NCBI RefSeq assembly: GCF_011764565.1
Contig: NZ_AP022871.1
Span: 8,308,320 to 8,372,319, forward strand
Length of the DNA: 64,000 bases
DNA from: Phytohabitans suffuscus
Lineage (GTDB): Bacteria > Actinomycetota > Actinomycetes > Mycobacteriales > Micromonosporaceae
Direction: 5' to 3'
Each line of letters opens with the position of its first letter. Position 1 is the stretch's first letter. Made by a program: the position numbers and the translations under genes. Below are positions 17,213-26,326 of the stretch, one piece after another. The notes beneath the pieces were generated by a model that had not been told where the DNA came from, ran no database searches, and was given only the letters and a program-made list of their open reading frames with translations.

Positions 17213-17348
17213 CGTCGCGAAGGGGAGTAGCTCCCAACGTCGTGGTCGACATACTGGCGCCCGGTTTCGAGCGCCCGGCCACGCGGCCCGAAACTGGGCG
17301 GGCGAGACCTTCGACTTGGCTGAAGAAGCCGGGTCGAGGTCGCCCGCG
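17213..17348 (+). ncRNA. yybP-ykoY manganese riboswitch
   Basis: The conserved L1/L3 elements of this class are visible in order: AAGGGGAGTAGCTCC (17220-17234), CGACATACTGGCGCCC (17248-17263) and GGGCGAGACCTTCGAC (17299-17314). A downstream strand GTCGAGGTCGCCCG (17333-17346) can pair with the last element, giving an expression-platform hairpin. It ends about 35 bases before the GTG of a TMEM165/GDT1 transporter, a known target of this Mn2+-sensing riboswitch. Binding of Mn2+ would be expected to turn expression on. Confidence 0.85.
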
Positions 17349-17381
17349 TCCTGGTCCCGGCTCCGTTCCGGGAAGGGCGTT

Positions 17382-17969
17382 GTGGAAGGTTTCCTGACCG
17401 CTCTGGCGGTGAGTTTCGGGGTCATTTTCGTCGCCGAGCTGGGCGACAAGTCACAGCTGATGGCGTTGACGTTCGCCACGCGCTTCCGGCCCTGGCCGGT
17501 GCTGATCGGGATCACGGTGGCGACCGCCGTGGTGCACCTGGTCTCGGTCGGCGTCGGGTACGGCCTGGGCGCCACCCTGCCGACCGGGTGGATCGCGCTC
17601 GGGGCGGGTGTGGCGTTCCTCGGGTTCGGGGCGTGGACGCTGCGCGGCGACAGCCTGACCGAGGAGGAGAGGGGCAAGGCGCAGCGGACCACGCGGTCCG
17701 CGGTCGTGGCGGTGTCGGTGGCGTTCTTCCTGGCCGAGCTGGGCGACAAGACGATGCTCGCGACGATCACGCTGGCCACCCAGCACGGCTGGTTCGGCAC
17801 CTGGATCGGCTCCACCGTCGGCATGGTCGCCGCCGACGCGCTCGCCATCCTGGTCGGCCGGATGCTCGGGCGCCGCCTGCCGGAGCGGGCCATCAAGTAC
17901 GGCGCGGCCGCGCTGTTCGCCGTCTTCGGCGTGTGGCTGATCGCCGACGCGGTCGGCCAGCTGACCTGA
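17382..17969 (+). CDS. TMEM165/GDT1 family manganese (or calcium) exporter
   Basis: 195 residues, six predicted membrane segments in two homologous halves. Each half has the family signature: FVAELGDKSQLMALTFATR near residue 20 and FLAELGDKTMLATITLATQ near residue 115. The E-x-G-D-K-S/T motifs form the cation site. GTG 17382 is preceded by GGAAGGG. Bacterial members export Mn2+ across the cytoplasmic membrane, and the yybP-ykoY riboswitch directly upstream supports that role here. A strong terminator follows, so the unit is a single-gene Mn2+ homeostasis cassette. Confidence 0.93.
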   Translation: MEGFLTALAVSFGVIFVAELGDKSQLMALTFATRFRPWPVLIGITVATAVVHLVSVGVGYGLGATLPTGWIALGAGVAFLGFGAWTLRGDSLTEEERGKAQRTTRSAVVAVSVAFFLAELGDKTMLATITLATQHGWFGTWIGSTVGMVAADALAILVGRMLGRRLPERAIKYGAAALFAVFGVWLIADAVGQLT

Positions 17970-17977
17970 CCGGCGGT

Positions 17978-18009
17978 GTGCCGGGCCGGCTCGTCGCCCG
18001 GCCCGGCAC
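17978..18009. terminator. bidirectional terminator
   Basis: Perfect 12-bp stem 17978-17989 / 17998-18009 with an 8-base loop, between convergent stops at 17969 (+) and 18026 (-). Confidence 0.8.
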
Positions 18010-18025
18010 CGCCTCGCCGCCGGCC

Positions 18026-21015
18026 TCAGCCCAGCGGCTCGATCCAGATGTCGCGGTACTGCACGGTGTTCTGGTGGTCCTGCAGGCGGATCGACCCGGT
18101 GGCGGGCCCCTCCGGGATGCTGCCGCCGGTCGGCCCGGTGATCGCCACGTCGTCGTGCACCACCACACCGTTCCAGACCAGCGTCACCCGGGCGTCCTGC
18201 GTCTTGGCGCCGTCGCTGCCGTAGCGGGCGGCGCGGTACTCGATGTCGTAGGTCTGCCAGGTCTCCGGCGGGGTCGCCGCGTTGACGTCGGGCGCCTTCT
18301 GCAGGTAGATCGCGCCGGCCTCGTTGTTGTCCAGCGTCGGGTCGCCGTACGAGTCGAGGATCTGGATCTCGTACCGCTCCTGCAGGTAGACGCCGCTGTT
18401 GCCGCGGTTCTGCCCGGTCACGTCCGGCGGCAGCAGCGGCACCTTGAACTCCACGTGCAGCCGGAAGTCGCCGAACGCCTGCTTGGTGCGCAGGTCGCCG
18501 TTGCGGACCTCCATCGCGCCGTCCGGCAGGCGCAGCCAGGACGCCGTGCGGCCGTCGGTGTGCTGCCACTCCGACAGGTCACCGCCGTCGAACAGCACGA
18601 TCCGCTCGCCGGGCGGGCGCACCGAGACCAGGTCCAGGTTGACGTGGCCGGTGTCGGTGGCGTCCACCCGGTACTGGATGGCGTTGACGCCCCGGCGCAG
18701 GGTGAGCCGCTCGGTCTTGGTCGCCCACTGCTGCCAGGTGACCGTGCTGGGCAGCGTCGTCTGCCGGATCTTGCGGCCGTTGACGTACACGCTGATGGTC
18801 TTGTCGCCCTGGAACGGGTTGGGGCCGTTGCTGTAGCGGAGCCCGACCTCGTACTCGCCGGCCTTGGTCACCTCGGCGTGGATGGTGGTCGAGGCGTTCA
18901 GCGCGCCGTACCCGTCGACGAAGCCGACGCCGGAGTAGCCGGGGTGCTCGGTGTCGATCGCGGCCGTGCCCTCCCGGTGGCCCTCCTCGGCCTCGTAGAA
19001 GACGCGGTCCGGCTGGGGGCCGGGGATCTCGTTGAGGGTGTACCACGCCTCGGTGTTCCACAGCTCCGCACCGTTGGCGGCGGTGAACGGGCGTGGCGAG
19101 CGCAGGTGCACCACCCGGTCGCGCTTGAGGCCGTCGACCTTCAGCGTGACGGTCCTACGGTCGGCGGAGGCGGTCGCGCCGGTGACGGTCAGCGACTCCT
19201 CGTCGACCTTCGGCCCGCCGTACGCCGGGGTGGGCGCGTACCGCCACTGCGCGAGCCGGTACGCCTGCGCGAGGTTGGCGACCGTGGCGCTCGACAGCGG
19301 CCGGGTGTACTCGATCTTGAAGCCGTCGCGGGTGGCGCTCATCGACTTCATGTCGAAGACGTTGGTGCCGTTCGGGGTCAGCTTCTGCAGGCCGTACGCG
19401 AGCTTGCCGGGCTGGCCCCAGTTGCCGCCCGCGCCGAGCCCGCCGAGGTAGATGTCGCCGTCCGGGCCGAGGCTGACCTCGTTGACCCCGGCCTCCAGGC
19501 CCTGCGTGTGCCGGAAGACCGCGCCCTGGTCGACGCCGCGCACCTGCTCCAGGTACGCCCGCTGCAGCCCGCCGTACGTCACGTCGCCGATGAGGACCTG
19601 GCCCCGGTACGGCCCTTCTTGAGCAGCACCGGCGTGCTCGGGGAGTTGGCGATGTCGTTCTGCGGCAGCCACAGCGCCGGCCGGGTCACCTGGTTCGCGT
19701 CGAACGGCCCGGCCGGGTTGGTGTAGTGGTTGAAGAAGCGATCCTGGTCGATCCGGAGCAGTTTGGAGGCGGGCAGCCAGCCGCCCTGGTTGTCGGTGAC
19801 GAGCAGGGCGCCGTCCGGGCCCCAGCCGATGCCGTTCGGGGTGCGCAGCCCGCCGGCCACGTAGCTGACCTTGCCGGTGCGCCGGTTGACCACGATGCTG
19901 GTGCCCCGGTTCGGCGCGGGCTGCGGGTTGGTGGTGGCGCCGCCCAGGTTGATCGCGACCGAGAGGTTGAGGTAGAAGTTGCCGCCCTTGTAGAGCAGGC
20001 CGAACGCGAACTCGTGGAAGTTGCCGCCGAACGGCCAGGTGGCCACCGTGCGGCGCTCGTCGGCGACCTCGTCACCGTCCGTGTCGCGCAGCTCGGTCAG
20101 CTCGTGCTTCTGCGCGACGTAGATCATCCCGTCGACCACCGCGACGCCCTGCGGCTCCTTCAGCCCGCCGGCGACCTTCTTGTACGTGACCTGGTCCGGG
20201 CCGGTCGCGCCGGTGACACCGTCCAGGATGTACACCTCGCCGAGCAGCTGGTCGGTGCCGCCCCAGGTGCTGACGACCAGCCGGCCGTCGGCGGTCCAGG
20301 CCATCCCGGTGACCTGCGGCTCGAAGCCGGCCGGGCGCAGGTCGGTCAGCGTGTACCCGGGGTGCGTCGAGTCCAGCGGGAGGCCGTCTCCCGGCGCGTC
20401 GTCGACACCCTGGCACGCCTTGTACCCGGGCGCGGTCACGCGGACGACGCCGGCGTCCGTGCTGAGCACCGAGTTGGGTACGACGGCGAAGCCGGTCGCG
20501 CCGGGCGGCTGCCACGACAGGGTGAGCTGCTGGCCGCCGCCGGCCTCGAAGTGCTCGACGCGCAGCGCGTGGTAGCCCTCGGTCAGCGTGACCGTGCCGT
20601 CCTTCGGCGTGGCGCCGTGCAGGCCGTCGTGGTCGATCACCACCTGGTCGTCGATGTAGAGGCGGGAGCCGTCGTCACTGGTCAGCCGGAACGTGTACGC
20701 GCCCGTGGCCGGGATGTCGATGTTGGCCAGCGCGTGGGTGAGGAAGTTGTCCTCGAAGCCGAAGTCGGCCGCGGTGGACCAGTCGATGACCGGCATCAGC
20801 TTGTCGACGTTCGGCGTCTGTCCGGGCTTGAGGGTGCAGATCTCGGCCAGCGGCACCCGTACGTCGTACGTACGCAGCGTGACGCCTGGCTCCTGCGGCG
20901 GCGGGTCCGCGGCCCGGGCGGTGGCCGGCGGCGCGCCGGCGACCATCAGCGGGCCGAGGATCGCGGCGCCGGCAAGCGCGGCGAGTCGGCGCGCTCGTGG
21001 GGGGCGAGGGGGCAT
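18026..21015 (-). CDS. secreted multidomain protein: PA14, beta-propeller, CBM6-like, DUF1080 (frameshift at 19613-19615)
   Basis: About 996 residues after adding one base in the CCC run 19613-19615 (+ strand), which joins VLLKKGPYRGQVLIGD. Order: signal peptide (1-36), PA14-like domain with ATGAYTFRLTSDDGSRLYID (about 60-165), a soluble-glucose-dehydrogenase-like beta-propeller (about 205-600, with TPNGIGWGPDGALLVTDNQG and VNEVSLGPDGDIYLGGLGAG), a CBM6-like module starting VFYEAEEGHREG, and a C-terminal DUF1080 (3-keto-disaccharide hydrolase-like) domain with EIQILDSYGDP and GDIT-type strands. Predicted to act extracellularly on plant or microbial sugars. A 15-bp palindrome lies 147 bases upstream. 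A truncated paralogue of its last 100 residues sits at 54.4-54.7 kb. Confidence 0.85.
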
Positions 21016-21161
21016 TCCTTCCTCCTTCGACGGTGCTCGTGGACGATCGCCGTCGAGACCGCGCCGAGGGTGCCTGCCCGGTGGCGGAGGGATGGACCTC
21101 GATCATGGCGACAGTGGACATCATCGACCACACTCGTCGGTGTCGCCATACCTTTTGATCG

Positions 21162-21176
21162 AAAGTTTCAAACTTT
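21162..21176. promoter_or_regulatory. 15-bp palindrome, candidate sugar-responsive operator
   Basis: AAAGTTTCAAACTTT is a perfect 7-bp inverted repeat around a central C, inside an AT-rich island (21145-21180) in otherwise GC-rich DNA. It lies 147 bases upstream of the secreted PA14/DUF1080 gene and 114 bases upstream of the flavoprotein gene. The form resembles CGAAA/TTTCG operators of actinobacterial LacI/ROK-type sugar regulators; the regulator is unknown. Confidence 0.5.
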
Positions 21177-21289
21177 TACCTCTGTGAGCAAAACCTGCGG
21201 CTGTCCCCTGGCTGCCTGGCCGCGGGCGGCCAGGCACACGTAAGGTGTCGCCTCGACAGCACCTGGGTACGACAGCGTGGGGAGCCACA

Positions 21290-22818
21290 GTGGATAGTCA
21301 CCGGTACCTCGTCGTCGGAGCCGGTCCGGCCGGCCTGCAGCTCAGCTACTACCTGCAGCGCGCCGGCGCCGACTACCTGACCCTGGAGCGGGACGACGAG
21401 CCGGGCCGGTTCTTCCGCACGTACCCCCGGCACCGGCGGCTCATCTCGCTCAACAAGGTGCACACCGACAGCACCGACCCGGAGATCAGGCTGCGCTGGG
21501 ACTGGAACTCGCTGCTCAACGACGACCCGGAGCTGCTGTTCCCGAAGTACAGCCGCGACTACTTCCCCAACCCCGACGACCTGGTCCGCTACCTGGCCGA
21601 CTTCCAGAGCCGCCACGGGCTCGCGGTCCGCTACGGCACCTCGGTACGGCGGATCGAGCGGGTCGACGACGGGTTCCTCGTGCACAGCGACGACGGGGTG
21701 CGGCACGGCGCCTGCGTCGTCGTGGCCGCCGGCTGGGGCCGGCCGTACGTGCCGCCGATCCGCGGCATCGAGCACGCCGTCGGGTACGAGGCGATGTCGG
21801 TCGAGCCGGCCGCGTACGCCGGGCAGCGGGTCCTGGTGATCGGCAAGGGGAACTCGGCGTTCGAGACCGCCTCCGCGATCCTCGGCCACGCCTCGATGGT
21901 GCACCTGGCCAGCCGGCGCCCGCTGCGCCTGGCCTGGAACACCAAGCACCCCGGCGACGTGCGCGGGCAGTACGGCGCGCTGCTGGACAGCTACCAGTTC
22001 AAGACCCTCCACTCGGTACTGGACTGCGAGATCGACGAGATCCGGCCGGTGGACGAGCACTTCGAGGTCGACATCAGCTACACCCACGCCGACGGCGAGA
22101 CCGCGACCCTGGTGTACGACACCGTGCTGCGGTGCACCGGCTTCCGGATGAACACCGACATGTTCGACGAGTCCTGCCTTCCCGACCTGGTGCGCGACGG
22201 GCGGATGCCGGCCCTGCGCACCGACTGGCAGTCATCCAATGTGGACGGCCTCTACTTCGCCGGCACCCTGGCCCAGGACCGCGACTTCAAGCGCGCCTCG
22301 TCGGCGTTCATCGACGGCTTCCGGTACAACCTGCGCACCCTGACCGCCCTGCTCCGCGAGCGCTACGACGGGAGGCGCTGGCCTGCGCCGACGTGCCGGC
22401 CGACCCGGACGAGCTGACCGCGCTCGTCCTGGACCGGGTCAACTGGAGCTCGGCGCTGTGGACCCAGTTCGAGTACCTGTGCGACGTCCTGGTCGTCGAC
22501 CCGGCCACCGGCCGCGCCCGGCACTTCCAGGACCTGCCCGAGGACCACGCGGTCGACCGCTTCGGCGACCAGCCGCACTGGTACTCGGTGACGCTGCGCT
22601 GGGGCCGCGACGAGTACCCGGACGTGTTCAACATCGCCCGCCACCCGGAGCCGTCCCGGGCCCAGGAGAGCGCCTTCATCCACCCGGTGATCCGCCGCTA
22701 CAAGGGCCGCGACCTGGTCGCCGAGCGGCACCTGCTGGAAGACCTGCTGGCGCAGTGGCGGCGCCCGGACCGGCACGTCGAGCCGCTGCGCGCGTTCCTC
22801 GCCGCCGATCTGCCGTGA
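21290..22818 (+). CDS. FOXRED2/ERFAD-like FAD-dependent oxidoreductase (frameshift at 22370-22372)
   Basis: 509 residues after adding one G in the GGG run 22370-22372, which joins LLRERYDGE to ALACADVPADPDELTALV. GTG 21290 with GGGGAG at 21279-21284. A Rossmann FAD motif VVGAGPAGLQLSYYLQRAG is followed by RFFRTYPRHRRLISLNK, WDWNSLLNDDPELLFPKYS and YFPNPDDLVRYLADF, which I recognise as the pattern of the eukaryotic ER flavoprotein FOXRED2. A second dinucleotide motif is VLVIGKGNSAFETASAI. The C-terminal ~130 residues are less conserved. Cytosolic here (no signal peptide). Likely an NAD(P)H-dependent monooxygenase-like or disulfide-type oxidoreductase; substrate unknown. The CTGCCGTGA end is repeated in frame 24 bases later. 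Confidence 0.85.
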
Positions 22819-22851
22819 CGCCCCAGGGGCGGCCTGCCGTGATGCCCGGGG

Positions 22852-22887
22852 TCAGCAGCGGATCAGGACTCAGCAGCGGATCAGGAC
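22852..22887 (-). repeat. 18-bp perfect tandem duplication including the nitroreductase stop codon
   Basis: Units 22852-22869 and 22870-22887 are identical. On the minus strand each encodes VLIRC plus TGA, so the C-terminus and stop are repeated in frame (stops at 22872-22870 and 22854-22852). Confidence 0.95.
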
Positions 22888-23559
22888 CTCGTCCAGCGGC
22901 TTGCGGGTCAGCGCCGGCACCCGGGCGCCGGCCGCCGGATAGCCGACCGGGATCACCACGTTCGGCCGCTCCTCCGGCGGGCGCCCGCAGACCTCGTTGA
23001 GAAAGCGCATCGGGCTCGGGGTGTGGGTCAGCGTGGCCAGCCCCGCGTGGTGCAGCGCGGCGATCAGCAGCCCCACGGCGATCCCGACCGACTCCTTGAC
23101 GTAGTACGGCTTGGGGCTGCGCGGTCCCTGGTGGACCTCGAACACCACGATCACGGCCGGCGCCGTCTCCAGGAACGGCTTGTGCCAGTCGGTGCCGATC
23201 GGCGCGAGCGCGTCGAGCCACTCGGCCGGCGCGCGGCGGGTGTAGAACTCCCGCTCCTCGGCCTCGGCGGCCACCCGCAGCCGGCGCTTGCGGGCCGGGC
23301 TGGTGACCACGACGAACCGCCACGGCTGGATGTTGGCCCCGCTCGGCGCGCTCGCCGCGGCCCGGACCGCCGCCTCGATCACGCCGTCGGGGATGGGCTC
23401 GCCGGAGAAGTCGCGGACCGAACGGCGCAGCGCCATCCGGTCGGCGAACGCGACCGCCGCCCGGAGCGTGTCGCCGGCGCCCAGCCTCAGGTGGTGGAGG
23501 GGATCGTCGGTGTGTGTGCGGTCTCGGTCAACGACGGACTCCTCTCGGCGGCGGGTCAC
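22870..23559 (-). CDS. nitroreductase-family flavoprotein, iodotyrosine deiodinase-like
   Basis: 229 residues from GTG 23559, which overlaps the stop of the upstream ligase gene (GTGA). FMN-binding segments: RRSVRDFSGEPIP, SAPSGANIQPWRF and GIAVGLLIAALHHAGL. The lid region contains Glu102, Tyr106 and Lys127 at spacings (+4, +21) identical to Glu157, Tyr161 and Lys182 of human iodotyrosine deiodinase, the residues known to bind the halotyrosine zwitterion. The end ALTRKPLDEVLI also matches that family. Predicted to dehalogenate iodo- or bromotyrosine reductively in the cytosol. A generic nitroreductase activity is the alternative. Confidence 0.85.
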   Translation of the reverse strand: MTRRREESVVDRDRTHTDDPLHHLRLGAGDTLRAAVAFADRMALRRSVRDFSGEPIPDGVIEAAVRAAASAPSGANIQPWRFVVVTSPARKRRLRVAAEAEEREFYTRRAPAEWLDALAPIGTDWHKPFLETAPAVIVVFEVHQGPRSPKPYYVKESVGIAVGLLIAALHHAGLATLTHTPSPMRFLNEVCGRPPEERPNVVIPVGYPAAGARVPALTRKPLDEVLIRC

Positions 23560-24668
23560 CCCTCGGGGCCGCCCGCGGCGGGTGCGGTCTGCGCGATCAG
23601 GTGGTCGACCACCGCCCGGAGCCCGCCGTCGCCGGCCGCGCGGCGCTGGCGGGCCGCGCCGTCCCCGCCGCCGACCAGCCGGTCGAGCCACCCGGTCACC
23701 CGGGTCAGCTCGTCGCCGGCCAGGGCCGGCCGGGCCACCTCCAGCAGCCGGCGCGCGAGCACGGTCGCCGGCGCCAACCGGCCGGTGGCCACCTCCACGC
23801 CGTCGCCGCCCAGCCCGTCGCGGGCCGCCCGCCAGTAGGCCAGGCGCAGCAACTCGGCCGGTACCACCGGTCCCGGGTCGCCCGCGTCCACGGCCGGCAG
23901 GACCGCGACCACCAGGCCGCGCACCAGCGCGGCGAGCAGCGCCGACTCCTCGGCGGTGACCGGAACGTCGGCGACCCGGACCTCCAGCGTCGGTTTGTGC
24001 GCCGACGGGCGGACGTCCCAGAAGATCGTGCCGGTGTCGACGAGCGCGCCGGCGTCCAGCAGGGTGCCCACGAGCTCGTCGTACTGCGCGGCGCAGGTGA
24101 GGTACGGCGGCGGTCCGGCCACCGGCCAGCGCCCCCACGAGATGGTGCGCCAGCTGGCGTAGCCGGTGTCCCGGCCGGCCCAGTAGGGCGAGTTGGCGGC
24201 CAGCGCGATCAGCGTCGGCAGGTACGGGCGCAGGTGGTTGCTGACCAGCACGGCGCGGTCCCGGTCGGGCAGCTCGACGTGGACGTGCACCGCGCAGACG
24301 CACACCTCGTCGTGCAGCCCCCGGAAGGTGGCGTTGCCCCGGTCCTGGCGGGGCCCCTCGGTGATCGGCGGCGGGACGACCTGGCCCAGCACCGGCGTAC
24401 CCGTCGCCACCACCCGCAGCCCCTGCGCCGCCGCCGCGGCGGCCACCTCGGCCCGCGCGCCCACCAGCTGGCCGTGCAGCTTGTCGAGGTCGTGGCACGG
24501 CTCGGTCCGGGTCTCCACCTGGATCTTGGTGATCTCGCCGGCGACCCGGTCGCCGAGCCGCTCGCGGGCCAGGCCGACGACGGCGGCCGCCTCGGGCACC
24601 ACCGCCCGGCTCACCGGGTCGACCACCAGGAACTCCTCCTCCACCCCGAACCGGATACCTGATCCCAT
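23556..24668 (-). CDS. carboxylate-amine ligase, GCS2/YbdK family
   Basis: 370 residues. The start SGIRFGVEEEFLVVDPVSRA has the Glu-rich FGVEEE strand of the GCS2 (YbdK-type) glutamate-cysteine ligase-like family. Other features are GEITKIQVETRTEPC, CAVHVHVELPDRDRAVLVSN and SAHKPTLEVRVADVPVT, which carry the ATP/Mg2+ residues. Family members join an amino-acid gamma-carboxylate to an amine using ATP; the actinobacterial physiological substrate is unknown. It is the first gene of a two-gene unit with the iodotyrosine-deiodinase-like nitroreductase (4-base overlap), which suggests an amino-acid or halotyrosine-related pathway. Confidence 0.88.
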   Translation of the reverse strand: MGSGIRFGVEEEFLVVDPVSRAVVPEAAAVVGLARERLGDRVAGEITKIQVETRTEPCHDLDKLHGQLVGARAEVAAAAAAQGLRVVATGTPVLGQVVPPPITEGPRQDRGNATFRGLHDEVCVCAVHVHVELPDRDRAVLVSNHLRPYLPTLIALAANSPYWAGRDTGYASWRTISWGRWPVAGPPPYLTCAAQYDELVGTLLDAGALVDTGTIFWDVRPSAHKPTLEVRVADVPVTAEESALLAALVRGLVVAVLPAVDAGDPGPVVPAELLRLAYWRAARDGLGGDGVEVATGRLAPATVLARRLLEVARPALAGDELTRVTGWLDRLVGGGDGAARQRRAAGDGGLRAVVDHLIAQTAPAAGGPEG

Positions 24669-24722
24669 GCCCGTCCTCGCCCTCGCTCCGCCCCGGCCGC
24701 GCCGTTCGCGACCGCGACAAGG

Positions 24723-26264
24723 CTAGGGCCCGGCGTCCCCGCGCGGCGCGGCGACAAGCCGCTCGACGAGACCGGCCAGCAGCGCGGTACGGTCCGGCAG
24801 CGACGCCACCTCGATGTACTCGCCGCGGGCGTGCGGGTGGCCGCCCACCGCGCCCAGCCCGTCGAGGGTGGGCACGCCGAGGGCGCCGGTGAAGTTTCCG
24901 TCCGAGGCGCCCGGCGCGTGCGCGCCGCCCGGCGGCGGCAGGCCCAGCTGCTTCGCGACCGCCTGCGCGGCCTCCAGCAGTGGTTGGGCCACGGTGGACA
25001 GCAGCGGGTACCGGTTGACGCCGCCCTCGACCGTCAACCGCGCCCCGGGCAGCCGGGACGGCAGCGCGCGGATGGCCCGGTCCACCCGGTCCAGCTCCTC
25101 GCGGGTCCACGACCGCACGTCCACGCTCACCGCCGCCGACTCCGGCACCGTGTTGGTCGTGGTGCCCCCGGCCAGCGCCGTCGGCGTGACGCTCGTGCCG
25201 GACAGCGGCGCGGCCAACTCGCGCACCGCGAGGATCTGGTGGGCCAGCTCGACCCCGGCGTTGACCCCGCGGTGCGGCTCCACCCCGGCGTGGGCGGCCC
25301 GCCCCTGGACGTGGAGCCGGTACACCGACCCGCCCTTGCGGGCGATCTTCAACGCCCCTTCCGGGGTGCCGGGCTCCAGCACCAGCACCGCCCCGGACCG
25401 GCGCGCCTCCCGCTCGATCAGCTCCCGCGAGGTGACCGACCCGGTCTCCTCGTCACCGGTCAGCAGCACGCCGACCCGGCTCAAGCCGTCCCACGGCCCG
25501 CAGGGCCGGCTCGTGCCGTCCCACGGCTCGCCGGGCTGGCTTGTGCTGTTCCACGGCCCGCCGGGTCGGCTTGTGCTGTTCCACGGCTCGCCGGGCTGGC
25601 TTGTGCTCTCCCACGGCCCGCTGGGCTGGCTCCTGCCGTTCCACGGCTCGCCAGGTTGGCTGGTGCCGTTCCACGGCTCGCCGGGCTGGCTTGTGCTCTC
25701 CCACGGCCCGCTGGGCTGGCTCCTGCCGTTCCACGGCTCGCCAGGTTGGCTGGTGCCGTTCCACGGCTCGCCGGGCTGGCTTGTGCTCTCCCACGGCCCG
25801 CTGGGCCGGCTTGTGCTCTCCCACGGCCCGCTGGGCTGGCTGGTGCTGTTCCACGGCTCGCCGGGCCGGCTCGTGCCGGACAGCAGCCGGAGCGCGGCGA
25901 ACAGCTGCACGATCCCGGCCTTCATGTCGCAGGCCCCGGGCCCGGTGGCCCGGCCGCCCGCGACGGTGAACGGCCAGTCCCGGATCGTGCCGGCCGGCCA
26001 GACGGTGTCGTAGTGCCCGAGCAGCAGCACCCGCTGGTCGGGCACGGCCCACAGCAGGTGCGGCACACCGTCGCGGACCACCCGCCGCGCCGGCCGGCCC
26101 AGGACCTCGGTGCCCCAGCCGTCGAGCAGGTCGGCGCAGGCCCGCAGGTGCGGCACCGACCCTGGCGGCGACTCGCAGGCCACCAGCTCACCGAGGCGCG
26201 CGACCAACGCCGCGGCGCCCTCCCGGGCGGCCCACAGCCGCGCACTCCCCGATGCCGCAACCAC
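24723..26264 (-). CDS. M20 metallopeptidase (carboxypeptidase G2-like) with in-frame decapeptide repeat insert
   Basis: 513 residues against a usual ~370. Motifs: LLLGHYDTVWPAG (first zinc His/Asp), GPGACDMKAGIVQLF (bridging Asp), LLTGDEETGSVTSREL (catalytic and zinc Glu), RAAHAGVEPHRGVNAG and a C-terminal GVPTLDGLGAVGGHPHARGE. About 140 residues (125-265), between the helix after the bridging Asp and the strand carrying DEETGS, are fourteen 10-residue units of the type TSQPGEPWNG, encoded by 30-bp tandem repeats. The core appears complete, so the insert probably loops out. GTG 26264 is the longest start and is uncertain. Predicted cytosolic zinc exopeptidase or deacylase. Confidence 0.85.
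   Translation of the reverse strand: MVAASGSARLWAAREGAAALVARLGELVACESPPGSVPHLRACADLLDGWGTEVLGRPARRVVRDGVPHLLWAVPDQRVLLLGHYDTVWPAGTIRDWPFTVAGGRATGPGACDMKAGIVQLFAALRLLSGTSRPGEPWNSTSQPSGPWESTSRPSGPWESTSQPGEPWNGTSQPGEPWNGRSQPSGPWESTSQPGEPWNGTSQPGEPWNGRSQPSGPWESTSQPGEPWNSTSRPGGPWNSTSQPGEPWDGTSRPCGPWDGLSRVGVLLTGDEETGSVTSRELIEREARRSGAVLVLEPGTPEGALKIARKGGSVYRLHVQGRAAHAGVEPHRGVNAGVELAHQILAVRELAAPLSGTSVTPTALAGGTTTNTVPESAAVSVDVRSWTREELDRVDRAIRALPSRLPGARLTVEGGVNRYPLLSTVAQPLLEAAQAVAKQLGLPPPGGAHAPGASDGNFTGALGVPTLDGLGAVGGHPHARGEYIEVASLPDRTALLAGLVERLVAAPRGDAGP
25471..25890 (-). repeat. 30-bp coding tandem repeat with 90-bp higher-order unit
   Basis: Fourteen consecutive 30-bp units, the outer ones degenerate, with consensus core CTGGCTYGTGCYGTTCCACG. 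The 90-bp block 25591-25680 is identical to 25681-25770, and 25771-25800 repeats its first unit again, showing recent expansion. All units keep the M20 reading frame on the minus strand. Confidence 0.95.
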
Positions 26265-26326
26265 TCGTCAATGATTCGACGCCGGTCCATCCGCGATCCA
26301 CTCTGAGCTTGCGATCGTCCGGCGAG

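Noticed and set aside
25471..25890. Possible CRISPR array because of regular 30-bp units
   Set aside because: The units are adjacent with no unique spacers and lie in frame inside an M20 peptidase gene.
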